A stretch of DNA of 64,000 nt from the NCBI RefSeq assembly GCF_000720765.1, contig NZ_JODC01000004.1, forward strand, positions 124,001-188,000, written 5' to 3'. The DNA is from Streptomyces sp. NRRL S-646 (GTDB lineage Bacteria; Actinomycetota; Actinomycetes; Streptomycetales; Streptomycetaceae). Below, in pieces: positions 49,001 through 58,525 of the stretch. A model generated the notes under the pieces. It saw only the letters and a program-made list of their open reading frames with translations, did not search any database and had not been told where the DNA came from. Position 1 is the first letter of the stretch. Each line of letters starts with the position of its first letter. Made by a program: the position numbers and the translations under genes.

Positions 49001-50107
49001 GAGGGTGCGCGTGTGGCGTTTCACGGTCGGCACCAGGCGGGCATCGTCACTCCTGCGCAGCGGGCCACGGCGTTCGTGGCCTTCGACGCGACCGCGGAGA
49101 ACCGGGGCGAACTGGCGGATCTGTTGCGCACGTTGACGGACCGGGCCCGGTTCCTCACCTCCGGCGGCAGCCCGGAGGAGTTGGGCATCACCGGCCCGCC
49201 CGCCGACTCCGGCACCCTCGGCCCGGACGTCCCCGCGGACGCCCTGACCGTCACCGTGGGCGTCGGCGCCTCGCTCTTCGACGACCGTTACGGCCTGGGC
49301 TCCCGCAGGCCCCACCGGCTCACCACGATGCCGTCGTTCCCCGACGACGACCTGGATGCCGCCTGGTGCCACGGCGATCTGAGCGTGCAGCTGTGTGCGG
49401 CCGACCAGGACACGGTGCTGCACGCCCTGCGCGACCTCACCCGGCACACCCGCGGTGGAATGCAGGTGCGCTGGCGCATGGACGGCTTCATCAGCCCGCC
49501 CCGGCCTTCGGGCACGCCCCGCAACCACATGGGGTTCAAGGACGGCATCGCCAACCCCGACCGGCACGACGCCCGGGCCATGGACCGCCTGGTGTGGGTG
49601 GGCAGCGGCACGGGCGAGCCCGACTGGGCCGTGGGCGGGAGCTATCAGGTCGTACGGCTGATCCGCATGCTCGTGGAGTTCTGGGACCGTGTCTCGATCA
49701 CCGAGCAGGAGAGGATGTTCGGCCGCGCCCGCGACACCGGCGCACCCCTGGACGGACGCCACGAGACCGACACCCCCAACTATCCGCAGGACCCCCAGGG
49801 CGACGTGATCCCCTTGGACAGCCACATCCGGCGGGCCAATCCGCGTACCGGCGCCACCGAGGACCAGCGCATCCTGCGGCGCGGCTACAACTACGACCGC
49901 GGCACGGACAGCAACGGCAACCTCGACATGGGCCTGCTGTTCTGCTGCTACCAGCAGGACCTTGGCCGCCAGTTCGAGACGGTGCAGAAGCGGCTGGCCG
50001 GCGAGCCGCTGGTCGACTACATCACCCCGTTCGGCGGCGGCTACTTCTTCGCCCTGCCCGGTGTCCGGGACGGCTCCGACTGGCTGGGGCGCACGCTGCT
50101 GGCCTGA
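48884..50107 (+). CDS. efeB: Dyp-type heme peroxidase EfeB
   Basis: 407 aa from GTG 48884. A Tat signal ([20 protein letters not shown]) indicates export in folded form with heme. Dyp features: [18 protein letters not shown], the GFKDGIANP (GxxDG) motif with the catalytic Asp, [11 protein letters not shown] with the proximal His region, and [11 protein letters not shown]. Oxidises Fe2+ to Fe3+ or acts on heme/porphyrin as part of EfeUOB. Translationally coupled to the mini-ORF by GTGA. Confidence 0.93.
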   Translation: MTPPPDIARRGLLAGAAAVAGAGLVGADHQVASASATRREGARVAFHGRHQAGIVTPAQRATAFVAFDATAENRGELADLLRTLTDRARFLTSGGSPEELGITGPPADSGTLGPDVPADALTVTVGVGASLFDDRYGLGSRRPHRLTTMPSFPDDDLDAAWCHGDLSVQLCAADQDTVLHALRDLTRHTRGGMQVRWRMDGFISPPRPSGTPRNHMGFKDGIANPDRHDARAMDRLVWVGSGTGEPDWAVGGSYQVVRLIRMLVEFWDRVSITEQERMFGRARDTGAPLDGRHETDTPNYPQDPQGDVIPLDSHIRRANPRTGATEDQRILRRGYNYDRGTDSNGNLDMGLLFCCYQQDLGRQFETVQKRLAGEPLVDYITPFGGGYFFALPGVRDGSDWLGRTLLA

Positions 50108-50257
50108 TCCCGCCCTGGCGATTCCGGTCAAGAGCACGCCAAAAGACAATGAGGATTTCCTGACCGAACATTCGCTGACGCGTCATTGCCCCTCCCCCGC
50201 CCCGCCGCCACCATTGCCCAGGATCCAGCCGTAGATGTCATGGCCACCGATCCCGTT

Positions 50258-50292
50258 GCAGTGGATTCGGTGGAATGCAGTGGAACTCGGTG
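50258..50292. repeat. Direct repeats upstream of the phosphoesterase gene
   Basis: GCAGTGGATTCGGTG at 50258 recurs as GCAGTGGAACTCGGTG at 50277. Read on the minus strand the block gives three TCCAC units spaced 9-10 bases apart, loosely like the repeated units of PHO boxes but with different spacing. Confidence 0.3.
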
Positions 50293-50312
50293 CTCCCGGA
50301 AGGCGAGACAGC

Positions 50313-52196
50313 ATGATCGGCACAGGTAGAACCCCAAGGGTGCGGCGGCAGTTGACGCGCATGGGCGCCCTGCTCGGTGCGGCGGCCCTGGCGAGCGCGG
50401 GCGGTGCCGTCCCCGCCTCGGCGGCCTCCGGCGTTCAGGCCCACTCCGGCGCCCACACCGCCACTCCGATCAAGCACCTGGTGGTGATCTACGACGAGAA
50501 CATCTCGTTCGACCACTACTTCGCCACGTATCCGAAGGCCGCGAACACCGACGGCACCAAGTTCAAGGCGGCGACGCACACCCCGAAGGCGGACAACCTT
50601 CTCAACGCCGGGCTCCTGAAGAACAACCCGAACCTCTACAAGCCCAAGCGGCTGGCCAGTTCGCAGGCCATGACCTGCGACCAGAACCACTCCTACGGCC
50701 CCGAGCAGTACGCGGCCGACGGCGGCAAGGCCGACAAGTACGTCGAGAACACCGAGGTCAACAAGTGCAGCGGGCTCTTCGGCGAGCCCGGCCTGGTGAT
50801 GGACTATTACGACGGCAACACCGTCACGGCGCTGTGGAACTACGCCCAGCACTACGCGCTCAACGACAAGTCGTTCAGCTCGGTCTACGGCCCTTCCACC
50901 CCCGGCGCGCTCAACCTGGTCTCCGGCCAGACCCACGGCGTGATCTCCGTCGACCCGGCCTCCGGCACGGAGAACCCCAAGCAGACCTCGACGCCGGACC
51001 CGTACACGGTGCTCTCCCCGAACGCCCGGGGCGTCGGCACGCTGGTCAACGACCCGGACCCCGCCTTCGACGACTGCTCGGACAAGGACCACACGTCGAC
51101 CAACGCGCTGGCGGTCATGCAGGGCAAGAACATCGGTGACCTGCTCAACTCCAAGGATGTGAGCTGGGGTTGGTTCCAGGGCGGCTTCCGGCCCAGCACC
51201 GCCTGGGACGGCAAGCAGGGCGACTACGCCAAGTGCGGCGGCACCACCCACGCCAACATCGGCGGCGCGGCCTCGGAGGACTACAGCCCGCACCACTCGC
51301 CGTTCGAGTACTACAAGTCGACGTCCAACCCGCACCACCTGGCCCCCAAGAGCGTCGCCGAGATCGGTCACGGCGGCCGGGCCAACCACAACTACGACCT
51401 GACGGACTTCGACGCGGCCCTCAAGGCCGGCAATCTGCCCGCGGTGAGCTTCCTGAAGGCCGCCGAGTACCAGGACGGTCACGCCGGCTACTCGGACCCG
51501 ACGGACGAGCAGCACTTCCTGATCAAGGAGATCAACGCGCTGCAGCAGTCGCCGCAGTGGAAGTCCACCGCGGTCGTTCTCGCCTACGACGACTCCGACG
51601 GCTGGTACGACCACGTGGCCGCCCAGGTGCTCAACGGCTCCAAGGACTCCACCGTCGGCTCCAACGGCAAGGCCCTGGACAGCCCCGCCTGCCAGTCCGG
51701 CCCGGCCGCGGCCGGCGGCTACGCGGACCGCTGCGGCCCCGGCACCCGCCAGCCGCTGCTGGTCATCTCGCCCTACAGCAGGGTCAACTCGGTCGACCAC
51801 ACCGCCACCGAGCAGGCGTCGATCACCAGGTTCATCGAGAACAACTGGCACACCGGCCGCATCGGTGACGCCTCCTTCGACCGGCGCTCCGGCTCCCTGA
51901 GCGGCCTGTTCGACTTCAAGCACCCCAACAACAAGCAGGTGCTGCTGAACACGGACGGCTCGGTCAAGTCCGTGAAGGGCATCCCGCACCACAGCGGGAC
52001 GGTCACCGCCGCCGCCGCCCAGGGCGCCTACCCGCCCTACGTCCAGGACCTGAAGGCGCAGAACGTCGCCGACACCGGCTCGGCATCGACGGCGCTGCCG
52101 ATAGCCGTCGCCGCGGGTCTGCTCACCGCCGGTGCCACCGGCACCGCGTTCGCCCTGTACCGCCGCAAGCGGCGCATCGGGCACGCCGCCCTCTAG
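50313..52196 (+). CDS. Secreted, membrane-anchored phosphoesterase (phospholipase C / acid phosphatase family)
   Basis: 627 aa from ATG 50313 with GGAAGG. A signal peptide (MGALLGAAALASAGGAVPA) precedes a PF04185-type phosphoesterase: KHLVVIYDENISFDHYF, the ALNDKSFSSVYGPSTPGALN region, and VVLAYDDSDGWYDHV, with metal-binding Glu/Asp/His. A C-terminal hydrophobic helix (ALPIAVAAGLLTAGATGTAF) and RRKRR stop-transfer tail anchor it. It cleaves phosphate esters or phospholipids outside the cell. Followed by a strong hairpin. Confidence 0.9.
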   Translation: MIGTGRTPRVRRQLTRMGALLGAAALASAGGAVPASAASGVQAHSGAHTATPIKHLVVIYDENISFDHYFATYPKAANTDGTKFKAATHTPKADNLLNAGLLKNNPNLYKPKRLASSQAMTCDQNHSYGPEQYAADGGKADKYVENTEVNKCSGLFGEPGLVMDYYDGNTVTALWNYAQHYALNDKSFSSVYGPSTPGALNLVSGQTHGVISVDPASGTENPKQTSTPDPYTVLSPNARGVGTLVNDPDPAFDDCSDKDHTSTNALAVMQGKNIGDLLNSKDVSWGWFQGGFRPSTAWDGKQGDYAKCGGTTHANIGGAASEDYSPHHSPFEYYKSTSNPHHLAPKSVAEIGHGGRANHNYDLTDFDAALKAGNLPAVSFLKAAEYQDGHAGYSDPTDEQHFLIKEINALQQSPQWKSTAVVLAYDDSDGWYDHVAAQVLNGSKDSTVGSNGKALDSPACQSGPAAAGGYADRCGPGTRQPLLVISPYSRVNSVDHTATEQASITRFIENNWHTGRIGDASFDRRSGSLSGLFDFKHPNNKQVLLNTDGSVKSVKGIPHHSGTVTAAAAQGAYPPYVQDLKAQNVADTGSASTALPIAVAAGLLTAGATGTAFALYRRKRRIGHAAL

Positions 52197-52206
52197 GGGT
52201 CTGCAC

Positions 52207-52242
52207 CGGACGGTCCGCGGGCACTGGCCCGCGGACCGTCCG
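52207..52242. terminator. Hairpin between convergent phosphoesterase and MFS genes
   Basis: Perfect 15-base arms CGGACGGTCCGCGGG (52207-52221) and 52228-52242, loop CACTGG. Confidence 0.85.
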
Positions 52243-52248
52243 CGCATT

Positions 52249-53472
52249 TCAGGACGGACGCCCCGGACGGGTGACGGCGAGCAGAACGAGCGCCAGGGCC
52301 TGGATGGCCACGGTGACGATGATCAGTGCCGGGATCGAGCGGGCGTACAGGGCTCCCGCGAGAATGCCGCCGACCAGCGTGGCCGCGCCCGTCACGGCGG
52401 CGAACAGGCCGTACGCGGTGGCGCGGCGCCCCGGCGGCACGAGGTCGGCGACGGTGGCCCGCAGGGTCGACTCCTGTACGCCCATGGCGGCGCCCCACAG
52501 CAGTGTGCCCGCGACGGTCAGGGCGACGGTGTCGGTGAAGGCGAGCAGGGGCACGCCGGCGGCAAGGAAGGGCAGTACGGCCAGGGTGCGGGCGCCGTAC
52601 CGGTCGTAGGCCCAGCCGGTGGCCAGCGCGGCGAGCGCGTCGACGCCCATGGCAGCGGCATACAGCACCGGCACCGCGGCGGTGGGCAGCAGATGCCGCT
52701 CGACCAGGTGGTAGGAGAGCACGCCGAAGGTCGCGAACCCGGCCAGTGTCGCGGCCGTGAAGGCGGCATACACCCAGAAGATGCGCGGCAGCCGCGCCCG
52801 TGCGGCCTGCCCCACGGCGGCCGTGGCTTCCGGCTCCGGTTCGTAGGCGGCGGGATCCCGCACCCGGTGACGCAGCCACACCAGCAGGGCCAGTACGGCG
52901 ACTCCCGGGGCGGCCAGGACGCCCAGCGCGGGCGCGTAGTCGTCGCCGGTCGCGGCCAGCACCCCGGCCACCACCAGTGGGCCGATCAGCGCTCCGACCT
53001 GGTCCATCGCCTCGTGGACGGCGAAGCCGCGGCCGCGCCCGGTGGCGGCGGTGGCGTGCGACAGGAGCGTGTCCTTGGCCGGAGAGCGCACCGCCTTGCC
53101 CACGCGTTCGGCGATCACCAGCGCGCTCGCCACCCACAGCACTCCGGTCAGACCGAGCACCGGCACGGAGACCACCGTGAGCGTGTAGCCGGCGATCGTC
53201 CACGTCCAGAAGCGGCGGGTGCGGTCGGTCAGCGGCCCGGAGGCCAGCCGCAGCACCAGCGCGGCGGCCTCGCCGACGCCGGTGACCACGCCGACCACCA
53301 GGGCGGACGCACCGAGCGAGGCGAGGAGGGGGCCGGTGACGGAGCGGGCACCCTCGTAGACGAAATCGGCCAGCAGGCTGATGGTGCCGAACGTGACGAC
53401 GAACCGCCACGGCCGCATCCCGGGCCCGGCCGCCGCGGCCGTCAGTGTGGTCCTGCTGCCCCTGCCGGCCAT
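52249..53472 (-). CDS. MFS transporter
   Basis: 407 aa from ATG 53472 with GAGGAG. About 12 transmembrane helices. It starts FVVTFGTISLLADFVYEGARSVTGPLLASLG and carries the MFS loop RLASGPLTDRTRRFWTW in the first half and GWAYDRYGARTLAVLPFL in the second. The ERVGKAVRSPAKDTLLSHA segment is typical of drug/H+-antiporter-like members. Substrate unknown. The 160-base gap upstream holds its promoter. Confidence 0.9.
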   Translation of the reverse strand: MAGRGSRTTLTAAAAGPGMRPWRFVVTFGTISLLADFVYEGARSVTGPLLASLGASALVVGVVTGVGEAAALVLRLASGPLTDRTRRFWTWTIAGYTLTVVSVPVLGLTGVLWVASALVIAERVGKAVRSPAKDTLLSHATAATGRGRGFAVHEAMDQVGALIGPLVVAGVLAATGDDYAPALGVLAAPGVAVLALLVWLRHRVRDPAAYEPEPEATAAVGQAARARLPRIFWVYAAFTAATLAGFATFGVLSYHLVERHLLPTAAVPVLYAAAMGVDALAALATGWAYDRYGARTLAVLPFLAAGVPLLAFTDTVALTVAGTLLWGAAMGVQESTLRATVADLVPPGRRATAYGLFAAVTGAATLVGGILAGALYARSIPALIIVTVAIQALALVLLAVTRPGRPS

Positions 53473-53632
53473 GCCGTGGCGCTCCTCGCCCGGCGTGCGG
53501 CACGTCGTCGCCCTGTGCGAACGGGCGCACACCGCTGCGTACGACGGTAACGGCACTCGTCAGGCCGAGAGCGGCCGGACGGGTGACGGGCCTGCTGTGA
53601 AGGCCGACGCCCGCCCGGCTCGATGGGCCCCG

Positions 53633-54460
53633 CTAGTCCGTGTGTTCGCCGTCCGGCGTCGGGATCCGGCCCGGCTCCTGTTCCTCCTCGCCGGTCAGAT
53701 ACGGCGAGATGAACACCTTGTAGATGGCGGCACCGACCACGCCGCCGACCAGGGGCCCGACGATCGGCACCCAGAAGTAGATGTTGCCGTACTGGTCCCG
53801 CCAGGCGGTCCCGTACCCGGTGATGTAGCTGGCGAGCCGCGGCCCGAAGTCGCGGGCCGGGTTGATGGCATAGCCGGCGTCGGTGCCCCAGGCCATGCCG
53901 ATCGCCACCACCAGGAGACCGATGATGAGCGGGGCCAGGTTGGCGCCGGGCGGGGTGTTGAGCAGGTCGGTGATGGCGAAGATGACCAGGACCAGGATGG
54001 CGGTGCCGATCACCTGGTCGCGCAGGGCGCCGAGTTCGCTCACTGGTAGGGCGCCGTTGCCCGGGAGGGTGGAGAAGACACCCTGTGTCTTGATGGTGTG
54101 GCCGGGGTCGGTCTTGGCGAGGACCTCGGTGTAGTTCCAGCGCACCAGCAGCGCGGCGACGAATGCGCCCGCCGTCTGCGCCACGATGTACGGCCCGACC
54201 TTCTTCCACTCGAAGCCCTTGAAGCAGGCCAGGGCCACGGTGACTGCCGGGTTGATGTGAGCGCCGCTGAGCCGGGCGGCGACGTAGACGCCCATCGTGA
54301 CGCCGAGGCCCCAGGCCCAGGCGATGCTGTCGTGGTCGCCGATCCCGGCGGCCACGACCTGGGCGACCACACCACATCCGAAGAGGATCAGGATCATGGT
54401 GCCCAGGAACTCCGCCGACAGTTCGCCGACCAGTTCCCTTCTGGAAGTCTGCTCCGCCAT
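53633..54460 (-). CDS. glpF: Aquaporin-family glycerol uptake facilitator
   Basis: 275 aa from ATG 54460. Six transmembrane helices and both NPA loops: SGAHINPAVTVA and GYAINPARDFGPR. The Asp after the second NPA (NPARD) marks a glyceroporin rather than a water-only channel. Mediates passive glycerol entry. No glycerol kinase or dehydrogenase gene is adjacent. The acidic tail (EEEQEPGRIPTPDGEHTD) is cytosolic. Confidence 0.92.
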   Translation of the reverse strand: MAEQTSRRELVGELSAEFLGTMILILFGCGVVAQVVAAGIGDHDSIAWAWGLGVTMGVYVAARLSGAHINPAVTVALACFKGFEWKKVGPYIVAQTAGAFVAALLVRWNYTEVLAKTDPGHTIKTQGVFSTLPGNGALPVSELGALRDQVIGTAILVLVIFAITDLLNTPPGANLAPLIIGLLVVAIGMAWGTDAGYAINPARDFGPRLASYITGYGTAWRDQYGNIYFWVPIVGPLVGGVVGAAIYKVFISPYLTGEEEQEPGRIPTPDGEHTD

Positions 54461-54678
54461 GAGGCACCGCCTTCCGCCAGAAATGGTTGTGTCCGCGAGG
54501 GTAGTTGTCCGACGCGAGGCGTCCAGGGGCCCAGCATCAACTGGAGTAACCGCCACCACTTCTGCCCTGAGGCAACGCTTGCATGCGCCGCCTCGAGGGC
54601 GTCACCTACGACGATGGCACAGAGACCCTCAACCCGCAGCGCGACGCCCTCCCGCGGCCCCGTCGGCAGGCGTTCTCG

Positions 54679-55263
54679 TCAGCTCGTCTTGCGCCCCCAC
54701 AGCGGCCCGAAGCGGGCCCACTCCGTGTCCCACTGGGACATGCGGCGGCGTTCCAGGCGGCCGCACAGGACGCGGCCGCCGATGAAGGGCACCGCTGCGG
54801 CGCTCATGCCCACCAGGGCGCCGATCAGCGAGGACCGCAGCTGTGCCTGGGAGGCGGTGGCGGGCCGGGAGACCAGGTGGCCCTGCGGGTCGGTCCAGAT
54901 GGTGACCGCCGTGCCGGCGCTGCTGCCGGGGCCGACCCGGACCTGCCCGGTGTGCGTGGTGCCGTCCTGGGCGGTCCAGCGCACGTTTCCCCACACCTTG
55001 TCGCCGCTGGAGGTGGAGGGGTGGTCGGAGGCAGTTCCGGGCGCCTTCTCCGTCAGCCGCGCCGCGACCTGCCGCCACTCGACGCGCTCGCGGGCCAGAC
55101 CGTCCTCGACGGACCTGGTGGCCGTCAGACCGGCGAGCACGCCGGCCAGGACGGTGACCAGCCAGGCACCGAGCACGACCCACGCCTCCACCGCGTCGGC
55201 GCGACGCCTGAGCGGGTTGCGCCGCCAGCGCCACAGCCACACCTTCGGACCACGGAACGCCAT
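54679..55263 (-). CDS. Rv1733c-like membrane protein
   Basis: 194 aa from ATG 55263, 9 bases after AGGAGG. Two transmembrane helices: WVVLGAWLVTVLAGVLAGL (~32-52) and LIGALVGMSAAAVPFIGG (~150-168) with a ~95-residue outside loop. Basic ends: RRNPLRRRAD at the start, CGRLERRRMSQWDTEWARFG at the end. This is the Rv1733c family pattern; M. tuberculosis Rv1733c is a dormancy (DosR) antigen. Function unknown. Confidence 0.8.
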   Translation of the reverse strand: MAFRGPKVWLWRWRRNPLRRRADAVEAWVVLGAWLVTVLAGVLAGLTATRSVEDGLARERVEWRQVAARLTEKAPGTASDHPSTSSGDKVWGNVRWTAQDGTTHTGQVRVGPGSSAGTAVTIWTDPQGHLVSRPATASQAQLRSSLIGALVGMSAAAVPFIGGRVLCGRLERRRMSQWDTEWARFGPLWGRKTS

Positions 55264-55544
55264 CGAAGGCATCCTCCTCATGAGCGCACGATCATCCGGA
55301 ACCTCCCTCCCATACGGGCAAAGGCCGCCGGATGCTCAGGTCGACTCCACCGACTCGACGGTCGCATGCGTCACCCCGCCCGCGCAGGCGTCTTCGCAAA
55401 ACGGGGCCGGTTATCGCCCCTCGGGCCGGCGACACCTCTCTGACCTGCGGCGATGGCGATTCCAGAGGTGACTGTCAGTGGCGGGGTGCAGACTGGCCGA
55501 TGTCTGGGACAGAGCCGTCACAGACACAGCGGAGGTGATTCGGC
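55264..55544. other. Intergenic region between divergent Rv1733c-like and BNR genes
   Basis: 280 bases without a convincing gene. It must hold both promoters, but I cannot pick out reliable boxes. GGAGGTGA at its right end is the ribosome site of the BNR gene. Confidence 0.4.
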
Positions 55545-56627
55545 ATGACCGAGGTACTGCTCGCCGTGGGCACGCGCAAAGGCCTGTTCATCGGGCGTCG
55601 GCGCGGTGGCGCATGGGAGTTCGACGAGACTCCTTACTTCAACGCGCAGGCCGTGTACTCGGTCGCGGTCGACACCCGGGGCGACCGTCCGCGGCTGCTG
55701 GCCGGCGGCGACAGCGCCCACTGGGGCCCGTCCGTGTTCCACTCCGACGACCTGGGCCGCACCTGGACGGAACCGGCCCGGCCGGCCGTCAGGTTCCCGA
55801 AGGACACGGGGGCTTCGCTGGAGCGGGTGTGGCAGCTGCACCCGGCGGCCGCGGAACAGGACGTGGTGTACGCGGGCACGGAGCCGGCCGCGCTGTACCG
55901 CTCCGAGGACCGCGGGGAGACCTTCGAGCTGGTGCGTCCCCTGTGGGAGCACCCCACCCGCTCGAAGTGGGTGCCGGGAGGCGGCGGTGAGGGCCTGCAC
56001 ACCGTGCTCACCGACAAGCGCGACCCGCAGGCCGTGACGGTCGCCGTGTCCACGGCCGGGGTGTTCAAGACCACTGACGGCGGGGCGAGTTGGGCCCCGT
56101 CCAACTCCGGTGTCTCCGCGGTGTTCCTGCCCGATCCGAACCCGGAGTTCGGGCAGTGCGTGCACAAGGTCGCGCGGGACGCGGCCAACCCGGACCGCCT
56201 GTATCTGCAGAACCACTGGGGCGTGTACCGCAGCGACGACGCGGGCGCCCACTGGAACGACATCGGCGAAGGGCTGCCGTCCACCTTCGGCTTCGCCGCG
56301 GCCACCCACCCGCGGCGCGGCGACACGGCGTACGTGTTCCCGATCAACGCGGACGCGGACCGGGTGCCCGCCGGCCACCGCTGCCGGGTCTTCCGCACGG
56401 CCGACGCGGGCAAGAGCTGGGAGCCGCTGTCGGCGGGCCTGCCGCAGGAGGACCACTACGGCACGGTGCTGCGCGACGCACTGTGCACCGACGGCGCGGA
56501 CCCTGCGGGGGTGTACTTCGGCAACCGCAACGGCGAGGTGTACGCATCGGCCGACGACGGCGACAGCTGGCGGCAGTTGGCCTCGCATCTGCCGGATGTG
56601 CTGTGCGTGCGGGCCGCGGTGATCTGA
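55545..56627 (+). CDS. BNR/Asp-box beta-propeller protein (exo-sialidase-like)
   Basis: 360 aa from ATG 55545 with GGAGGTGA. It has at least six Asp-box (S/T-x-D-x-G-x-x-W/F) motifs: [45 protein letters not shown] and ASADDGDSW, evenly spaced, giving a beta-propeller. It starts [11 protein letters not shown], typical of actinobacterial cytosolic or unexported BNR proteins. No signal peptide. Sialidase activity is not implied; it may bind a ligand or be a glycosidase of unknown specificity. Confidence 0.88.
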   Translation: MTEVLLAVGTRKGLFIGRRRGGAWEFDETPYFNAQAVYSVAVDTRGDRPRLLAGGDSAHWGPSVFHSDDLGRTWTEPARPAVRFPKDTGASLERVWQLHPAAAEQDVVYAGTEPAALYRSEDRGETFELVRPLWEHPTRSKWVPGGGGEGLHTVLTDKRDPQAVTVAVSTAGVFKTTDGGASWAPSNSGVSAVFLPDPNPEFGQCVHKVARDAANPDRLYLQNHWGVYRSDDAGAHWNDIGEGLPSTFGFAAATHPRRGDTAYVFPINADADRVPAGHRCRVFRTADAGKSWEPLSAGLPQEDHYGTVLRDALCTDGADPAGVYFGNRNGEVYASADDGDSWRQLASHLPDVLCVRAAVI

Positions 56628-56690
56628 TGAGCGCCGCGGGGGGATCGCACGGCCTTGGCCACCGGTTGATCTCCGCTGCCCGTACGGCAG

Positions 56691-56696
56691 TAGGGT
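56691..56696 (+). promoter_or_regulatory. -10 box of a leaderless ung mRNA
   Basis: TAGGGT ends 7 bases before GTG 56704, and no ribosome site precedes that codon. TTGATC at 56666-56671 is a possible -35 (19-base spacer). Confidence 0.45.
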
Positions 56697-56703
56697 GACG
56701 CGC

Positions 56704-57381
56704 GTGGCACCACGACCATTGCATGAAATCGTCGAAGCGGGCTGGGCGAAGGCCCTGGAACCGGTGGCCGGACGGATCGCCGAGATGGGGGACTTCCTGC
56801 GCGCGGAGATCACCGCGGGGCGCACCTATCTTCCGGCCGGACCGAATGTTCTGCGGGCCTTCCAGCAACCCTTCGACGACGTACGCGTCCTGATCGTCGG
56901 GCAGGATCCCTATCCCACGCCGGGGCACGCCGTGGGGCTGTCGTTCTCGGTGGCGCCCGAGGTGCGTCCGCTGCCGGGCAGTCTCATCAACATCTACCGG
57001 GAGTTGAACACCGACCTGGGCCTGCCCCAGCCGTCCAACGGCGATCTGACGCCGTGGACGCAGCAGGGCGTGCTGTTGCTCAACAGGGCGCTCACCACCG
57101 CCCCGCGCAAGCCGGGTGCGCACCGCGGCAAGGGCTGGGAGGAGGTCACCGAGCAGGCCATCCGCGCCCTGGCCGGACGCGGCAAGCCGCTGGTGTCCAT
57201 CCTCTGGGGCCGGGACGCCCGCAATCTGCGCCCGCTGCTCGGCAGCCTGCCGTCGGTGGAGTCCTCCCACCCGTCCCCGATGTCGGCCGACCGCGGCTTC
57301 TTCGGCTCGCGTCCCTTCAGCCGGGCCAACGACCTGCTGATCAGACAGGGCGGACAGCCGGTGGACTGGCGCCTGCCGTGA
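56704..57381 (+). CDS. ung: Uracil-DNA glycosylase, family 1
   Basis: 225 aa from GTG 56704 (leaderless; GTG 56695 is an alternative). All family-1 motifs are seen: [18 protein letters not shown] (catalytic Asp and uracil pocket), [30 protein letters not shown], and [23 protein letters not shown] (HPSPxS leucine-loop region). Removes uracil from DNA to start base-excision repair. Its TGA overlaps the GTG of the kinase gene. Confidence 0.96.
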   Translation: MAPRPLHEIVEAGWAKALEPVAGRIAEMGDFLRAEITAGRTYLPAGPNVLRAFQQPFDDVRVLIVGQDPYPTPGHAVGLSFSVAPEVRPLPGSLINIYRELNTDLGLPQPSNGDLTPWTQQGVLLLNRALTTAPRKPGAHRGKGWEEVTEQAIRALAGRGKPLVSILWGRDARNLRPLLGSLPSVESSHPSPMSADRGFFGSRPFSRANDLLIRQGGQPVDWRLP

Positions 57382-58406
57382 GCGGTGCGGGGGACGGGTC
57401 GAGGACTGACGCGGCGGAGCACGAGGCGCGGGCGGGCACGACCGGGATCCTCGCGGTCGACTCGGGGGGCTCGGGTCTGCGGGTAGTCGTCAAGCGCACG
57501 GACGGCGGTCCGCCGGCCCAGGGGGAGTCCCGGGAGCCGGTGCGCACCGGAGCCCGGGGGCTCGATCCGGAGCATCTCATGACTCAACTCGTGCCGATGG
57601 TGCGGGAGTTGACGGCCGAGACCGGTGTCTTTGCGCTGACCGCGGCGGTGGTGGGTGCCGCCGGGCTCGCCTCCCTCGGCGATGCCCTGCGTGCCGAACT
57701 CCCCGGTGCCCTGGGGCGGGAGTTCGGCATCCGCTCCGTCGCCCTCGTCGCCGACGCCGTCACCGCCTATGTCGGCGCCCTCGGGCCACGCCCGGGTGCC
57801 GTGGTCGCGGCCGGGACGGGCCTGATCGCCATCGGTACGGACCTGACGCGCTGGCGCCGCGCGGACGGCTGGGGGCATCTGCTGGGTGACTGTGGCAGCG
57901 GCGCCTGGATCGGGCGGGCCGGGCTGGAGGGGGCCCTGCGCGCGTACGACGGAAGACCCGGCGGTTCGGCCGGGCTGCTGGCCCGCGCCGAGGAGATGTT
58001 CGGTCCGATGCCGGGGCTGCCGGGCCGGCTCTACCCCCGCCAGGACCGGCCCGCCGTGCTCGCCTCCTTCGCACCCCAGGTGGCCGCCTGCGCCGACCGT
58101 GACCCCGTTGCCGCGGGCATTCTGCGCGCGGCGGCCCGGCACATGGCGGAGTCCGCGGCCGCGGTCTGCCCGACCGCGGGAGGGGCCCAAGTGGCCCTCA
58201 CAGGCGGCCTGCTCAAGATGGGGGACCCTCTGCTCGTCCCGCTGACGGAAGAGCTGTCGCAGCGGCTGCCGCACGCGCCGCTGGTGCCGGCCGCCGGTGA
58301 TCCGCTGGCGGGCTCGGTGCGTATCGCCGACGATCTCGCCGCGGGAACCCTCACTCTCCCGAGTGATGAGGCGATGCTGAGCGTCATGACCGGCGCAGGG
58401 GGCTGA
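57378..58406 (+). CDS. BadF/BadG-type ATPase, N-acetylglucosamine kinase-like
   Basis: 342 aa from GTG 57378, coupled to ung by a 4-base overlap. Actin-like ATPase fold: phosphate-1 [56 protein letters not shown] and the family motif [17 protein letters not shown], then ALTGGLLKM. This pattern fits GlcNAc/glucosamine kinases of the BadF group. A DasR-type site (GlcNAc control) lies 2.3 kb away before another gene. Confidence 0.88.
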   Translation: MSGAGDGSRTDAAEHEARAGTTGILAVDSGGSGLRVVVKRTDGGPPAQGESREPVRTGARGLDPEHLMTQLVPMVRELTAETGVFALTAAVVGAAGLASLGDALRAELPGALGREFGIRSVALVADAVTAYVGALGPRPGAVVAAGTGLIAIGTDLTRWRRADGWGHLLGDCGSGAWIGRAGLEGALRAYDGRPGGSAGLLARAEEMFGPMPGLPGRLYPRQDRPAVLASFAPQVAACADRDPVAAGILRAAARHMAESAAAVCPTAGGAQVALTGGLLKMGDPLLVPLTEELSQRLPHAPLVPAAGDPLAGSVRIADDLAAGTLTLPSDEAMLSVMTGAGG

Positions 58407-58481
58407 TCCTCTTACGCCGCAAGCCTCTGATCCGTATGTAACTCATCAGACAAAATGGGACAGAAACCGCTCACCTGCACC

Positions 58482-58498
58482 CTCCCCGAACAGGGGAG
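58482..58498. promoter_or_regulatory. Inverted repeat in the promoter of the CbiX-like gene
   Basis: CTCCCC-GAACA-GGGGAG, perfect 6-base arms, lying at the expected -35 region; TAACAT (58512-58517) is the likely -10, 8 bases before the ATG, implying a leaderless mRNA. Confidence 0.4.
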
Positions 58499-58525
58499 CC
58501 CAGGAAGCCAGTAACATGCGTCGCC

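Noticed and set aside
54583..54700. Plus-strand frame starting MRRLEGVTYDDGTETLNPQ
   Set aside because: Looks slightly coding at first but runs antisense into the Rv1733c-like gene and has no ribosome site; not enough to call a gene or remnant.
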